A stretch of 64,000 nt of DNA from Desulfovibrio sp. A2 (GTDB taxonomy: Bacteria; Desulfobacterota; Desulfovibrionia; Desulfovibrionales; Desulfovibrionaceae), in contig NZ_AGFG01000039.1 in assembly GCF_000226255.1 (NCBI RefSeq), positions 1 through 64,000 on the forward strand. Reading direction: 5' to 3'. Both the position numbers and the translations under genes were made by a program. Under the pieces are notes generated by a model. That model saw nothing but the letters and a program-made list of their open reading frames with translations. It did not search any database and was not told the DNA's origin. Shown here piece after piece: positions 21,441 through 30,600 of the stretch (position 1 is the stretch's first letter; each line of letters opens with the position of its first letter).

Positions 21441-23090
21441 ATGGCTGACAAAGCCTATACCGGCCGCATCGTGGTGGACCCGGTCACCCGCATCGAGGGG
21501 CACCTGAAGATCGACGTCTCGGTCAAGAACGGGGTGGTGGACAACGCGTGGTCCAGCACGCAGCTGTTCCGGGGGCTGGAAATCATCGTCAAGGGCCGCC
21601 CGCCGGAAGACGTGCACAACTACGTGCAGCGCGCCTGCGGCGTGTGCACCACCACCCACTCGCTCACCAGCATCCGCGCCGTGGAGAACGCCATGGGCTT
21701 CAAGGCCCCCCCGGCGGCGGAACTGGTGCGCCACCTGATTCTGGCCACGCTCATCGTGCACGACCACCTGGTGCACTTCTACCACCTGCATTCGCTGGAT
21801 TTCTGCGACGTGGCCAACGCCCTGAAGGCCGACCCCGTGGCCGCGGCGAAGCTAGCGTCGCAGGTTTCCGGGCGCGAGGTGGCTCCCGGCGACCTGTTCG
21901 TGGTGCACGGCAGGCTGAAGAAATTCGTGGAGGCCGGGCAACTGGGCTGGCTGGACAACGCCTACTTCCTGGGCGGGCACCCGGCCTACCGCCTGTCGCC
22001 GGAAGAAAACCTGGTGCTGGCCGCCAACTACATCGAAGCCCTGCGCGTGCAGATGAAGATCGCCAAGGCCATGGCCATCTTCGCGGGCAAGAACCCCCAC
22101 TCGCAGACCATGCGCGTGGGCGGCGTGACCTGCTACGAGGCCCTGCGCCCCGAACGGCTGGCGGAATTCCGCGCCCTGTACGAGGAGTGCCGCGCGTTCA
22201 TCAACCACAACTACCTGGGCGACCTGACCATTCTCGGCCGCCGCTACCCCGAGGTGGCCGCCTACGGGCGCACCACCAACTACATGGACTTTTCCGACTT
22301 CCACGACCCGGAAACCGGCAAGGATCCGTTTTTCCGGGGCGGGGTGCTGTGGGGGCACGCCATCGGCAAGGCCGAAGACCTGGACCCCGCGCAGATTCAG
22401 GAGCACCTGTCGCGCGGCTGGTACAAGCCCGGTCCGCCCGCGCACCCCTATGACGGCGTGACCGACCCGGACTACACCGGCTACGACCCCGACGGCCACT
22501 ACTCGTGGTCCAAGGCCCCGCGCTACAAGGGCGAGGCCGTGGAAACCGGGGCCCTGGCCCGCCGCCTGATCGCCTATTCGCGCGGGGAAAAGGAAACCAT
22601 CACCCGCATGGACGCCTGGCTTGCCGCCTGCAAGCTGAAGCAGGAGAACCTGTTCTCCACCATGGGCCGCACGGCGGCGCGCATGGTGGAAAGCGTCATC
22701 CTGATGAACCGCGTGCAGGGTTGGCTGAACGACCTGGAGGACCGCGCCAAGGCCGGCCCCGTGGAACTCTACAGGGAATGGAAAATGCCCGACGAGGCAA
22801 AGGGCGTGGGCTTCTGCGCGGTGACGCGCGGGGCGCTTTCGCACTGGATACGCATAGAAAAGGGCAAGACCGCCAACTACCAGATGGTGGTGCCCAGCAC
22901 CTGGAACCTGGGCCCGCGCTGCGACAAGGGCAAGCCGTCCGCCGTGGAGCAGTCGCTGATGGGCAACCCGGTGCTGGACCCCGACCGCCCCGTGGAGCTG
23001 CTGCGCACGGTGCACTCATTCGACCCGTGCATTGCCTGTTCCGTGCACGTGGTGCACGCGGGAGGCAAGCGGTCGTTCCGCATCCTGTAG
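21441..23090 (+). CDS. hynA: Periplasmic [NiFe] hydrogenase large subunit
   Basis: 549 residues. It oxidises or produces H2 at a Ni-Fe(CN)2CO site. The four metal-binding cysteines are all present: RACGVCTTTH (C66, C69) and DPCIAC (C530, C533); there is no selenocysteine. The C-terminal peptide after H536 (13 residues) should be clipped by a maturation protease. It has no own signal peptide and travels with HynB. The ATG follows GAGGAGGCATTTC. No protease (hynD/hupD) or hypC gene follows; the next gene is convergent, so maturation depends on genes elsewhere. Confidence 0.96.
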   Translation: MADKAYTGRIVVDPVTRIEGHLKIDVSVKNGVVDNAWSSTQLFRGLEIIVKGRPPEDVHNYVQRACGVCTTTHSLTSIRAVENAMGFKAPPAAELVRHLILATLIVHDHLVHFYHLHSLDFCDVANALKADPVAAAKLASQVSGREVAPGDLFVVHGRLKKFVEAGQLGWLDNAYFLGGHPAYRLSPEENLVLAANYIEALRVQMKIAKAMAIFAGKNPHSQTMRVGGVTCYEALRPERLAEFRALYEECRAFINHNYLGDLTILGRRYPEVAAYGRTTNYMDFSDFHDPETGKDPFFRGGVLWGHAIGKAEDLDPAQIQEHLSRGWYKPGPPAHPYDGVTDPDYTGYDPDGHYSWSKAPRYKGEAVETGALARRLIAYSRGEKETITRMDAWLAACKLKQENLFSTMGRTAARMVESVILMNRVQGWLNDLEDRAKAGPVELYREWKMPDEAKGVGFCAVTRGALSHWIRIEKGKTANYQMVVPSTWNLGPRCDKGKPSAVEQSLMGNPVLDPDRPVELLRTVHSFDPCIACSVHVVHAGGKRSFRIL

Positions 23091-23134
23091 CCGCCGCAAG
23101 GCCGGAAACCGAAAAAGACCCAAAACAATGAACA

Positions 23135-23169
23135 CGGGGCGGACAGCGCACTTCGCGCGGTCCGCCCCG
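23135..23169. terminator. Hairpin between convergent hynA and hldD
   Basis: CGGGGCGGAC and GTCCGCCCCG are perfect 10-bp arms around 15 nt. There is no strong T-run on either side, so termination efficiency is uncertain. Confidence 0.5.
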
Positions 23170-23266
23170 CATGCATTTCGGCCTGCCGCCAGCGCGGCCC
23201 ATCATTGCCGGGCCAGGCGGCGCTTCCGCCAGCCAGACAGCCAGCGGGCCAAGGCAGCCCGGCTTC

Positions 23267-24250
23267 CTACCCTTCCGATCCCAGGTACGGATCGTCCGTG
23301 GCCAGGTAGCCGCGAATGTAGTCGTCCACGCCGTCTTCCAGCGACCGGAAGCCCACGTCGCACCCGGCCCGGCGCAGCTTGTCCATGCTGGCCTGGGTGT
23401 AGTTCTGGTACTTGCCCGCGAGGTGCGCGGGCATGTCCATGTATTCGATGACCGACTCGCGGTCCATGGCGGCGAACACGGCGCGGGCAAGGTCGTTCCA
23501 GGTGCGCGAGGTGCCGGTGCCCACGTTGAACACGCCGCCCACCTCGCGGTGTTCCAGCAGCCACCACATCACTTCCACGCAGTCCTTCACGTACACGAAG
23601 TCGCGCATCTGGCCGCCGTCGGCGTAGTCCGGGTGGTTGGAGCGGAACAGCGTGATGCGGCCAACGTTGTTCACGTTGTGGAACGACTTGCAGATGACGC
23701 TGCGCATGTCGTCCTTGTGGTATTCGTTGGGGCCGTAAACATTGAAGAACTTCAGGCTGGCGATGGAATCCAGCACGCCCTCGCGCCGGGCCCACAGGTC
23801 GAACAGCTGTTTGGAGTAACCGTACATGTTCAGGGGCTTCAGGCGCGGCATCAGGGCATCGTCGTCGGAAAAGCCCAGCGAGCCGTCGCCGTAGGTGGCG
23901 GCGCTGCTGGCGTTGACGAAGCGCGCGCCGGTCTGCATGGCCAGCTCGCACAGCATGCGGCTGTAGCGGAAGTTGTTCTCCATCAGGAAGTCGGCGTCGC
24001 GTTCGGTGGTGGAGGAACACGCCCCCATGTGCACGATGGCGTCCACTTCCCACGGCAGGTCGCCGTGCAGCACCATATCCATGAACCCTTCGCGGTGGAT
24101 GTAGTCCGCGTAGCGCAGGTTCACGAGGTTCTTCCACTTTTCCGTGCTGGCCAGGTTGTCGACGATGATGATGTCGTCGATGCCCATGCTGTTCAGCTTC
24201 CAGACCATGGCGCTGCCGATGAACCCCGCGCCGCCGGTGACGATGTACAT
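23267..24250 (-). CDS. hldD: ADP-L-glycero-D-manno-heptose 6-epimerase
   Basis: 327 residues, normal length. It epimerises ADP-heptose at C6 to supply L-glycero-D-manno-heptose for the lipopolysaccharide inner core. Seen: Rossmann motif VTGGAGFIGSAMVWKL, SSAATYG with the catalytic Ser, YGYSKQLFD with the Tyr-x3-Lys pair, and the family's KYQNYTQASMDKLRRAG segment near the C-terminus. The ATG follows AAAGGAGCCTGAA. No other heptose genes (hldE, gmhA/B) are adjacent. The product confirms a Gram-negative envelope. Confidence 0.93.
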   Translation of the reverse strand: MYIVTGGAGFIGSAMVWKLNSMGIDDIIIVDNLASTEKWKNLVNLRYADYIHREGFMDMVLHGDLPWEVDAIVHMGACSSTTERDADFLMENNFRYSRMLCELAMQTGARFVNASSAATYGDGSLGFSDDDALMPRLKPLNMYGYSKQLFDLWARREGVLDSIASLKFFNVYGPNEYHKDDMRSVICKSFHNVNNVGRITLFRSNHPDYADGGQMRDFVYVKDCVEVMWWLLEHREVGGVFNVGTGTSRTWNDLARAVFAAMDRESVIEYMDMPAHLAGKYQNYTQASMDKLRRAGCDVGFRSLEDGVDDYIRGYLATDDPYLGSEG

Positions 24251-24455
24251 TTCAGGCTCCTTTCGAAGGCTTCCCGGCGGGTGCGCCGGGCGTGCGGCAT
24301 GATGCCGCGATGCGGCCCGCAGGGCAAGGGGGCGGCGGGTGGATGGCCGCCGTGCCCGGCCTGTCCGATGGTTCCGGCGGCCCCGCCGGTCCCGCCGGTC
24401 CGGTTGGTCCGGTTGGTAATGACAGGTGATGACTGGCGATGCCCGCTCGCGGCAG

Positions 24456-25424
24456 TCAGCTGCCGGAACCGGGCGGAAGCACCAGTTCCGGGCCGTCGGC
24501 GGTCATGCGCACGGCCACGCCGTACATCACCGCCGTGGCCGCCAGGGTGCGGCCCAGCAGGAAATCCAGTTCTTCCATGGCCGCTCCGGCGCGTTCGCGC
24601 ACCAGCGACCGGAAGGCGAAATCGAACCGCACGGCGTCCAGGAAGGTGGCGACGGCTTCGGCCACTTCCGCCGCACCGGCCTGTCCGGCCGCATCCTGTC
24701 CGGACGCATCCTGTCCGGACGCATCTGGCACGTCAGGCGCGTCAGGCAGATCAAGCAGACCGGGCAGGGGCACGGGATGCACCGCGCCGGGGTTGCGGGC
24801 GCGCATCTCTTCCGCCGCGCGTTGCAGGGCCGCGCCCACAGGGGCCAGCACAGCGTAGCCGCAGCGTTCCTCGTGCGCGGCCAGGATGTCCGCCCACGGC
24901 ACGCCGGGGTTGGCGCAACCGGCGGGTGCGGCGTGGGGCTGACCGGCGTCTGCCTGTGTGGCGTCGGCAGCGGCACTGGCACGTGCCGCCGCACCTTCCG
25001 CCCAGGCGGCCAGCACATCCAGCCGGGTCACCCGTTCCACGGCGTGCAGGGTCTGGATGGCCCAGGTGTCGCGGCACAGCAGGGCGCGGCATTCGGCGGG
25101 ACGGTGGGCGTAGACGGAGCACCGGCTGTCGGCCTGGTTCAGGAACAGGCAGGTCCAGTCGCCGCCACGCGCCGCCATGCGCGGGCGCAGCTTCACCAGT
25201 TCCCGTTCCAGCGGGCGCAACTGGCCGTCCAGATCGCGGGCCAGTTCGCCCGCGCGCAAGGTCAGGCAGTGTTCCGGCGCAAGATGCCCGGCCCGGAACA
25301 GGGCAAGGTCTTCCGCGTGCAGGGCCGGTCCGCCCTTGCGGCAGCAGGTGCCGCAGCCCCGGCAGTCGGTGTCGGCGGCAGCGTCCTGCGGGGCGAGGGC
25401 GGGCATGTCATGTTCGTTGTGCAT
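24456..25424 (-). CDS. YkgJ-type cysteine cluster protein
   Basis: 322 residues. The N-terminal half has the CxxCxxCC-type cluster (DCRGCGTCCRKGGPAL, about 23-38) and further cysteines in WTCLFLNQADSRCSVYAHRPAECRALLC, spaced as in YkgJ/FliB-like proteins that bind Zn or Fe-S. The C-terminal half is helical, interrupted at about 235-250 by a low-complexity run built on a 15-bp DNA repeat. The start is uncertain: ATG 25424 is used, but ATG 25406 is possible and neither has a strong ribosome site. Function is unknown; the neighbouring kinase is on the same strand, 113 bp upstream. Confidence 0.75.
   Translation of the reverse strand: MHNEHDMPALAPQDAAADTDCRGCGTCCRKGGPALHAEDLALFRAGHLAPEHCLTLRAGELARDLDGQLRPLERELVKLRPRMAARGGDWTCLFLNQADSRCSVYAHRPAECRALLCRDTWAIQTLHAVERVTRLDVLAAWAEGAAARASAAADATQADAGQPHAAPAGCANPGVPWADILAAHEERCGYAVLAPVGAALQRAAEEMRARNPGAVHPVPLPGLLDLPDAPDVPDASGQDASGQDAAGQAGAAEVAEAVATFLDAVRFDFAFRSLVRERAGAAMEELDFLLGRTLAATAVMYGVAVRMTADGPELVLPPGSGS
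24681..24725. repeat. 15-bp tandem repeat, three copies, inside a coding region
   Basis: CTGTCCGGACGCATC is repeated three times (first copy with one change). On the minus strand it encodes DASGQ-like units within the YkgJ-type protein and keeps frame. Confidence 0.85.
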
Positions 25425-25537
25425 CCGGATTCCGTGACGGTGAAAATTGCGTGGTGAGCGCGCCAACGAGCGCAGCGTTCGCAATGCTGCGCTCGGATTG
25501 CCGACGCGGGAACGCGAAGGTGCGGGGGCGACAGCCG

Positions 25538-27364
25538 CTATACCGAGCGAGTACGCCCGTCCGTCATGTCCCGACCGGCGCGAGTTGCCCGCACCGCCCG
25601 CACATGAAAACGGCAGGAGTCGTCCTGCCAGCCCACGAAGCCCATGGACGCGCTGACGAACCACCCCGCCGTGAACGACTTGCGGTCCGCCGTCCACAAC
25701 GGGTCGGGGGCCGGGTCCAGCACGGGGGGCACGCAGTGGCCGTCCCCTTCCGGCGGCGGGGCCAGCAGGGTGCACAGTTCGTCCACCGTGGGCAGCCGCC
25801 AGTCGTCGAACCCGGCGAAGCGCGCCGCGTTCAGGTCGGCCACGTGTTCGCGGGCCTCGGCCAGGGTCAGTCCCCATTCGCTGCCGCCGCGCTGCCATAG
25901 CAGCCCCGTGGCCGGTTGGTACGCCACCAGCGCGGCAAGATCAATCGGGCTTGCGGGGGGATCGGCGGTGGCAGTGTCGGGGGTGGGGGCAGCGGGGGGC
26001 TTCGCCACGGCGGCGTCCCGCATGGGCAGCCCCGGCAGCAGCCCGCACGCGGGGCCGCCGTTGCGGGCTGCGCCCGATGCACGCGATGACGGCGCGGACA
26101 TGCCGGCGGGCCGCCACAACTCGTCCAGCCCGAACAGCCCGCGCGCCTCGCGGGGCATGACCTTGACCGGAGTGGCCCTGACTGGTGCGGCCATGACTGG
26201 TGCGGCCATGACCCGTGCGGACCTGACCGGGGCGGCATGCCCCGGCGAACCGCCTTTGGCCGCCGGGCCAGCGCCCGCGCCGCCCGGCCCGCCCGCATCG
26301 TCGGCCGCGCCATGCTCTTCCGGCAGCAGGCACACCGCGTCCACCCGCTGACGCCACGCAGCCACCAGCGCATCCAGTTCCGCCGCCATGGCGCGGGCAT
26401 CCGCAAACCGCTCACCGGGGTCGCGGGCCATGGCCCGCGCGAAAAAGTCGTCCCACGCCGTGTCCAGGTCCGCGTGGCGCTTGCTGGCGCGGGGGATGCG
26501 CCCGCCAAAGGCCTCATCCGTGGGCAGCACGCCGGTCAGCATGCGGAACAGCATCACCCCCACGGCGAACAGGTCGGCCCGGCCGTCCGCCGCGTCCGGG
26601 TCGCGCTCCTGCTCCGGCGCGGCATAGTACGGCGAACCCACCTTGACCCCGCGCGGCAGCGGCTGCGTTTCGCCGCCCAGGCGCGACAACACGCTCGTTT
26701 CGCCGCGCAAGCGCGACAGTGCGCCCGTTTCGCCGCGCAGGCGCGAGAGGCCGAAGTCGATGAGCTTCACGTCGTCTTCGGCGGTGACCATGATGTTGAA
26801 GGGCTTCACGTCGCGGTGCACCACCCCGGCGTGGTGCATGCGGGCCAACGCGTTGAGCGTCTGCGCGGCGTAGCGGCAGGCACGCTCCAGCGGCAGGCGG
26901 CGGGTGGGGGCCTCTACCCGGTAGCTTTCGCCGATCAGCAGCCCCAGGTTCAGGCAGTAGTATTCCATGACGAAGAACGGCAGATCGCCGAAGCGGGCCA
27001 CGCGGGCCTCGCGATCGCGCGCCGGGTCGCAGTCCTCCGGGGCGGCGGCCGTGTCCTCTCCACCCCACGCATCGGGCGACGGGCACACGTCATCGCCGGA
27101 GGGCAAGCGCAACGTGCCCGCCGGGGCCACGTCCACATCCCACACCGCCGCCACGTGGGGGTGGTCCAGCGCGGCCATTACCTGCGCCTCGTGCAGGAAG
27201 CGACGGCGAAGGTCGTCCATACCGGACAGGTCGGCCAGCGTGTCGGCGGGACGCAGCAGCTTCAGCGCGGCGATGCGCCCGGTTACCGGCTGGCGCACTT
27301 TGTACACCGCGCCCATGCCGCCCCGGCCCAGCAACCCGCACACCTCGTAACGACCTATGCGCAT
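25538..27364 (-). CDS. Ser/Thr protein kinase with C-terminal DUF1566 domain
   Basis: 608 residues, cytoplasmic, no membrane segment. The Hanks-type kinase domain is complete: GRGGMGAVYKV glycine loop, catalytic K35 (AALKLL), HRDVKPFN (183-190), DFG (203-205), APE (249-251). Between DFG and APE lies a tandem threefold SRLRGETGAL-type repeat (207-236). A long Ala/Pro/Val-rich linker (about 350-480) contains another short repeat (VMAAPVMAAPV). Residues about 485-600 form a DUF1566/Lcl-like domain (ATGLLWQR, FDDWRLPTVDEL, FHVRAVRA), which usually binds ligands. Substrates are unknown. The ATG at 27364 gives the normal kinase N-terminus. Confidence 0.9.
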   Translation of the reverse strand: MRIGRYEVCGLLGRGGMGAVYKVRQPVTGRIAALKLLRPADTLADLSGMDDLRRRFLHEAQVMAALDHPHVAAVWDVDVAPAGTLRLPSGDDVCPSPDAWGGEDTAAAPEDCDPARDREARVARFGDLPFFVMEYYCLNLGLLIGESYRVEAPTRRLPLERACRYAAQTLNALARMHHAGVVHRDVKPFNIMVTAEDDVKLIDFGLSRLRGETGALSRLRGETSVLSRLGGETQPLPRGVKVGSPYYAAPEQERDPDAADGRADLFAVGVMLFRMLTGVLPTDEAFGGRIPRASKRHADLDTAWDDFFARAMARDPGERFADARAMAAELDALVAAWRQRVDAVCLLPEEHGAADDAGGPGGAGAGPAAKGGSPGHAAPVRSARVMAAPVMAAPVRATPVKVMPREARGLFGLDELWRPAGMSAPSSRASGAARNGGPACGLLPGLPMRDAAVAKPPAAPTPDTATADPPASPIDLAALVAYQPATGLLWQRGGSEWGLTLAEAREHVADLNAARFAGFDDWRLPTVDELCTLLAPPPEGDGHCVPPVLDPAPDPLWTADRKSFTAGWFVSASMGFVGWQDDSCRFHVRAVRATRAGRDMTDGRTRSV

Positions 27365-27492
27365 GGGGAAAATCCTCGGGACGGGATGCGGGCGACGGCG
27401 CGCGGGCGGCGGGTTGTGGCAAAGGGTGTCGGGGGGGAATGCATCATGACGCGACAGGGCCGGATGGTATGCAACATGGCACCGAACAATCC

Positions 27493-28221
27493 CTACAAGA
27501 TACGCAGCACATACCGCTCATTCACCCCCGCCTCGCGGAAACGCCGGGCGGCGTCCTGCACGTCATACTGCACGAAACGCACCGTCAGGCGGCGCTGGGC
27601 GGGTTCCCACAACAGGTACTTGGCGCGGTTGTCGCCGTCGCGCGGCTGGCCCACGCTGCCCGCGCTGATCAGGTAGCGCCCCCCGGCGGGCAGCACGCGC
27701 GCGCCCTCGGTCAGCGGTTCGCGGGCTACCACGCCGTCGGCGTCGCAGCGGACCAGTTCAAGGTCGTGGGTGTGCCCCACGAAGCAGATGGGCTCCGGAA
27801 ACAGGTCGAACACCGACGCCAGCCGCTTGCCGTGAAATTCGTACAGGTAGGTGAAGGGCGAATCGGGCGGCATGCCGTGCACGAAGCGGCAGCCTTCGCG
27901 CACCAGCACGCGGGGCATGGCGCGGGCCAGCTCCACCTCGTCGTCGTCCAGCCAGTCCATGGTCATGCGCACGGCCTCGCGCGACTGGCTGTTGAACTCG
28001 CGCAGCCAGCGGGCGTCGGCCACGGCCATCTCGTGGTTGCCCGCCACCGAAGGAATGTGCCGACTGGCCACAAGGCGCAGCACCGGGCCGGGGTCCGGCC
28101 CGTAGCCCACGTTGTCGCCCAGCGACACGGCGCAAGTTACCCCCTGGGCGTCCATGTCGGCCAGCACCGCCTTGAACGCGCCGAGGTTGCCGTGGATGTC
28201 GGAAATGACCGCCAGCTTCAT
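27493..28221 (-). CDS. Calcineurin-like metallophosphoesterase (YfcE/MJ0936 type)
   Basis: 242 residues. Dinuclear metal-site motifs are complete and in order: DIHGNLGAF, GDNVGYGPDP, GNHE, and GHTHD near residue 145. The domain fills the protein and there is no signal peptide, so it acts in the cytoplasm on an unknown phosphodiester or phosphoprotein. It lies 128 bp upstream of the kinase gene on the same strand, and dephosphorylation of kinase targets is conceivable but unproven. Upstream begins an AT-rich island. Confidence 0.88.
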   Translation of the reverse strand: MKLAVISDIHGNLGAFKAVLADMDAQGVTCAVSLGDNVGYGPDPGPVLRLVASRHIPSVAGNHEMAVADARWLREFNSQSREAVRMTMDWLDDDEVELARAMPRVLVREGCRFVHGMPPDSPFTYLYEFHGKRLASVFDLFPEPICFVGHTHDLELVRCDADGVVAREPLTEGARVLPAGGRYLISAGSVGQPRDGDNRAKYLLWEPAQRRLTVRFVQYDVQDAARRFREAGVNERYVLRIL

Positions 28222-28376
28222 GGCTTACGGATAGCAGGCGCGGGGTTGGTTGGGAAGGGCAAGGCATTTGCTTCCAACAGGCCCACACTCGCGTTGCTTC
28301 CTTGCGGATTTTGATCTTTTTTTATAAAAAAACGACTAGAGCAATTAGCAAGCACCCAAAAAGCTAGGATAATAAA

Positions 28377-29639
28377 ATGCCAACCTATAGAACATCTGAT
28401 GTTTTTGGAATTCAGCGTGATATACCATTAAATTACACAGAGCGTGAATCCGCCGACAAGCGCCTTATCGACAACCTTACCAGAGAGAAGCACCTAGTTA
28501 TCTTTGGCAGCTCAAAACAAGGGAAAACAACTCTACGCAAACACACTTTAAATGAAAACGACTACATTGTAGTTCATTGTTCAAATAGATGGAATATAAC
28601 AGAAATAAACAATGCTATTCTCAAAAAAGCTGGATTTGAACTTACCCAGTCTACTTCAAAAACAACGAGCGGAAAATGGAAAGTATTTGCAAAATTTGCA
28701 TCTGGTCTAATTGCATCATGCGGTGGAGAAGTAGAACAGTCTGATACTATTCAACGCACAACAACGCCACTAGAACTTGACACAGAAGACGTCAATGATG
28801 TTATCTCAGCACTAAACAGCATTAAGTTTGATAAATACATAGTCCTTGAAGACTTTCACTATCTAACAACTGAAGCCCAAAAAGACTTCTCTGTTGCACT
28901 AAAAGCATTTCACGAAGAATCAAAAATTTGCTTTATTATAATTGGCGTCTGGCTGGAAGAGAACAGGCTTACAGTTTATAATGGCGACTTAACAAGCAGG
29001 GTCTGCTCTATTGACGCAGACAGGTGGACAGACAACGAGCTTGAGAGCGTCATTTCCAAAGGTGAACAACTTCTTAATATTAAATTCTCTCGCGACTTTG
29101 TAGAAACTTTAATTCGCAACTGCTTCAACAGCGTATATATTGTTCAAGAAACATGCCTACATTGCTGCGAAAAATACGGAATAGATTCAACACAAAAGAA
29201 CAATATTGATGTTGGAACAGGAAGCGATGCCAAAGAGTTAGTTGACGTCGCTATAAGCCAGCAATCTGGAAGATTCCACTCCTTTATCACACAGTTTTCT
29301 GATGGATTTCACCAAACCACACTCCAAATGTACAGATGGCTGTTGTACCCTGTGCTCACTGCTGACATAAATGCTCTCCGCGTCGGCCTCACGTATAGCG
29401 AAATTCGAAGGTCACTGTCTGAGCACCACCCAGAACGGGGGCAACTCAACCCCGGAAACATCACCCAGGCATTACAATCTTGCGCTTCATTGCAAGTCAA
29501 GAAAGAAATCAAACCCTTGGTATTAGACTACGACCAAACAAACTTACGCCTTCGCGTTGTTGATAGCGGATTTCTATTATGGCTTAGCAGACAAGACAGG
29601 GATGAGCTTCTCACCCTTGCAGGACTTCCACAATCTTAG
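28377..29639 (+). CDS. Orphan P-loop (AAA/STAND-like) ATPase with C-terminal winged-helix region
   Basis: 420 residues. Walker A is FGSSKQGKTTL (about 43-53), Walker B IVLEDFHYL (about 155-163, E158/D159), followed by a beta strand CFIIIGVW in the sensor-1 position and a possible arginine finger (DLTSRV). The C-terminal third (LTYSEIRRSLSEHHPERGQL onward) looks like a winged helix that may bind nucleic acid. Codon use is AT-rich, unlike every neighbour. The ATG follows CTAGGATAATAAA. No partner gene is adjacent. A stand-alone defence or regulatory ATPase is possible; the specific function is unknown. Confidence 0.8.
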   Translation: MPTYRTSDVFGIQRDIPLNYTERESADKRLIDNLTREKHLVIFGSSKQGKTTLRKHTLNENDYIVVHCSNRWNITEINNAILKKAGFELTQSTSKTTSGKWKVFAKFASGLIASCGGEVEQSDTIQRTTTPLELDTEDVNDVISALNSIKFDKYIVLEDFHYLTTEAQKDFSVALKAFHEESKICFIIIGVWLEENRLTVYNGDLTSRVCSIDADRWTDNELESVISKGEQLLNIKFSRDFVETLIRNCFNSVYIVQETCLHCCEKYGIDSTQKNNIDVGTGSDAKELVDVAISQQSGRFHSFITQFSDGFHQTTLQMYRWLLYPVLTADINALRVGLTYSEIRRSLSEHHPERGQLNPGNITQALQSCASLQVKKEIKPLVLDYDQTNLRLRVVDSGFLLWLSRQDRDELLTLAGLPQS

Positions 29640-29654
29640 GCGAACAACATCAAG

Positions 29655-29689
29655 ACTCCTGAAGCAGTATAGCGACTTCAGGAGTTTTG
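29655..29689 (+). terminator. Intrinsic terminator after the orphan ATPase gene
   Basis: ACTCCTGAAG and CTTCAGGAGT arms around 11 nt, followed by TTTGC, 15 bp after the stop. Confidence 0.85.
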
Positions 29690-29749
29690 CTTGCACTATA
29701 GCATACACTTGCAATCTTCATCACAAGACATACTCATCAGACAGCAAAA

Positions 29750-30349
29750 CTACGGCAGGTACACCTTGGGCGCCAGCGGCATCATGGTGTCGGAAAAGGC
29801 GTCGCGCTCGTAGGACGCCGAGCGGCCCGGCGACAGGGGACGCCAACCATAGCGCGCATCGGCCTGCGCCTCGCGGGCGTTGGCCAGGGCGGCTTCTTCG
29901 GCGTAGCCGCGCGCGGCGTCCGGACCAAGGGCCAGTTCACCGACCTGCAACTGCTGCACGCGCGGCCGGATGGCCCGCACGATCTCGAATCGGCTGGAGG
30001 TCCACTCCAACCACGCGGTACGTGCGGCGGCTTCATCGCGGGCGGCAATGGCAGCGATGCCCGCCCAGAACCGGGCGTATTCGGCGGCGCGGCGGTTGGT
30101 CCACAGGGGCTTCAGGACATCCTGCGCGGCCTGGTAGTCTCCGGCGCGGTACAGCGCATAGCCGCGCCGCACGCCAGCTTGCCAGTCGTCGGGGTTTTCG
30201 CGCTGGGCGGCGGCGTAGGTTTCCGCCGCCTGACGGTACTGCCCGCCTTCCAACTGCGATGAGGCGCGCATGCTGGTGGTGGCGCAGCCCGTAACGGCAA
30301 ACGCCGCCAGCACGGCGGCGAGGGTGAGCATGCGAAGGTGGGTGTTCAT
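29750..30349 (-). CDS. Lipoprotein with tetratricopeptide-like repeats
   Basis: 199 residues. A signal sequence ends in a lipobox AVTGC (C near residue 22), so it should be lipidated and anchored in the envelope. Residues about 30-120 contain helix pairs of the TPR type (EGGQYRQAAETYAAAQRENP; RAGDYQAAQDVLKPLW). The ATG at 30349 follows AGCAGGAGAACACC. It probably acts as an assembly or binding scaffold; there is no further evidence. Neighbouring genes are an AT-rich island on one side and isocitrate dehydrogenase on the other. Confidence 0.8.
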   Translation of the reverse strand: MNTHLRMLTLAAVLAAFAVTGCATTSMRASSQLEGGQYRQAAETYAAAQRENPDDWQAGVRRGYALYRAGDYQAAQDVLKPLWTNRRAAEYARFWAGIAAIAARDEAAARTAWLEWTSSRFEIVRAIRPRVQQLQVGELALGPDAARGYAEEAALANAREAQADARYGWRPLSPGRSASYERDAFSDTMMPLAPKVYLP

Positions 30350-30512
30350 GGTGTTCTCCTGCTTGCCGGGGTGCATGACGGCCTCGGTACGGGCAGCACA
30401 ATCATAAGCATGGCCCGGCGGCGCGCAAGGTACGCACGCACCCTATCCCGCCATTATCACAAATGATTGCATTGGCTATGCCATGTGTGCAAGGGGCAGG
30501 ACAATATATCGA

Positions 30513-30547
30513 AACGCCCCCGGAAGCTCACCGCTTCCGGGGGCGTT
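30513..30547 (-). terminator. Strong hairpin downstream of icd
   Basis: AACGCCCCCGGAAGC and GCTTCCGGGGGCGTT are perfect 15-bp arms around 5 nt. On the minus strand the tail is TTTCGATATATT, a weak U-tract. Confidence 0.7.
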
Positions 30548-30600
30548 GTCACTAATTCACAGGTTACCCGTTGCGTGAAGGGCACTGCTCTACATTAGGA

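Larger units (their letters stand above)
28300..29745. other. AT-rich island, probably horizontally acquired
   Basis: Base composition changes abruptly from GC-rich to visibly AT-rich near 28300 and back near 29750. The island holds one gene and its terminator. No transposase, integrase, flanking direct repeat or tRNA was seen at its edges. Confidence 0.8.

Noticed and set aside
21441..23090. [NiFeSe] hydrogenase with selenocysteine
   Set aside because: The C-terminal motif is DPCIAC with a TGC codon; no in-frame TGA.
28300..29745. Prophage or insertion sequence
   Set aside because: One ATPase gene only, with no transposase, integrase, terminal repeats or tRNA site visible.
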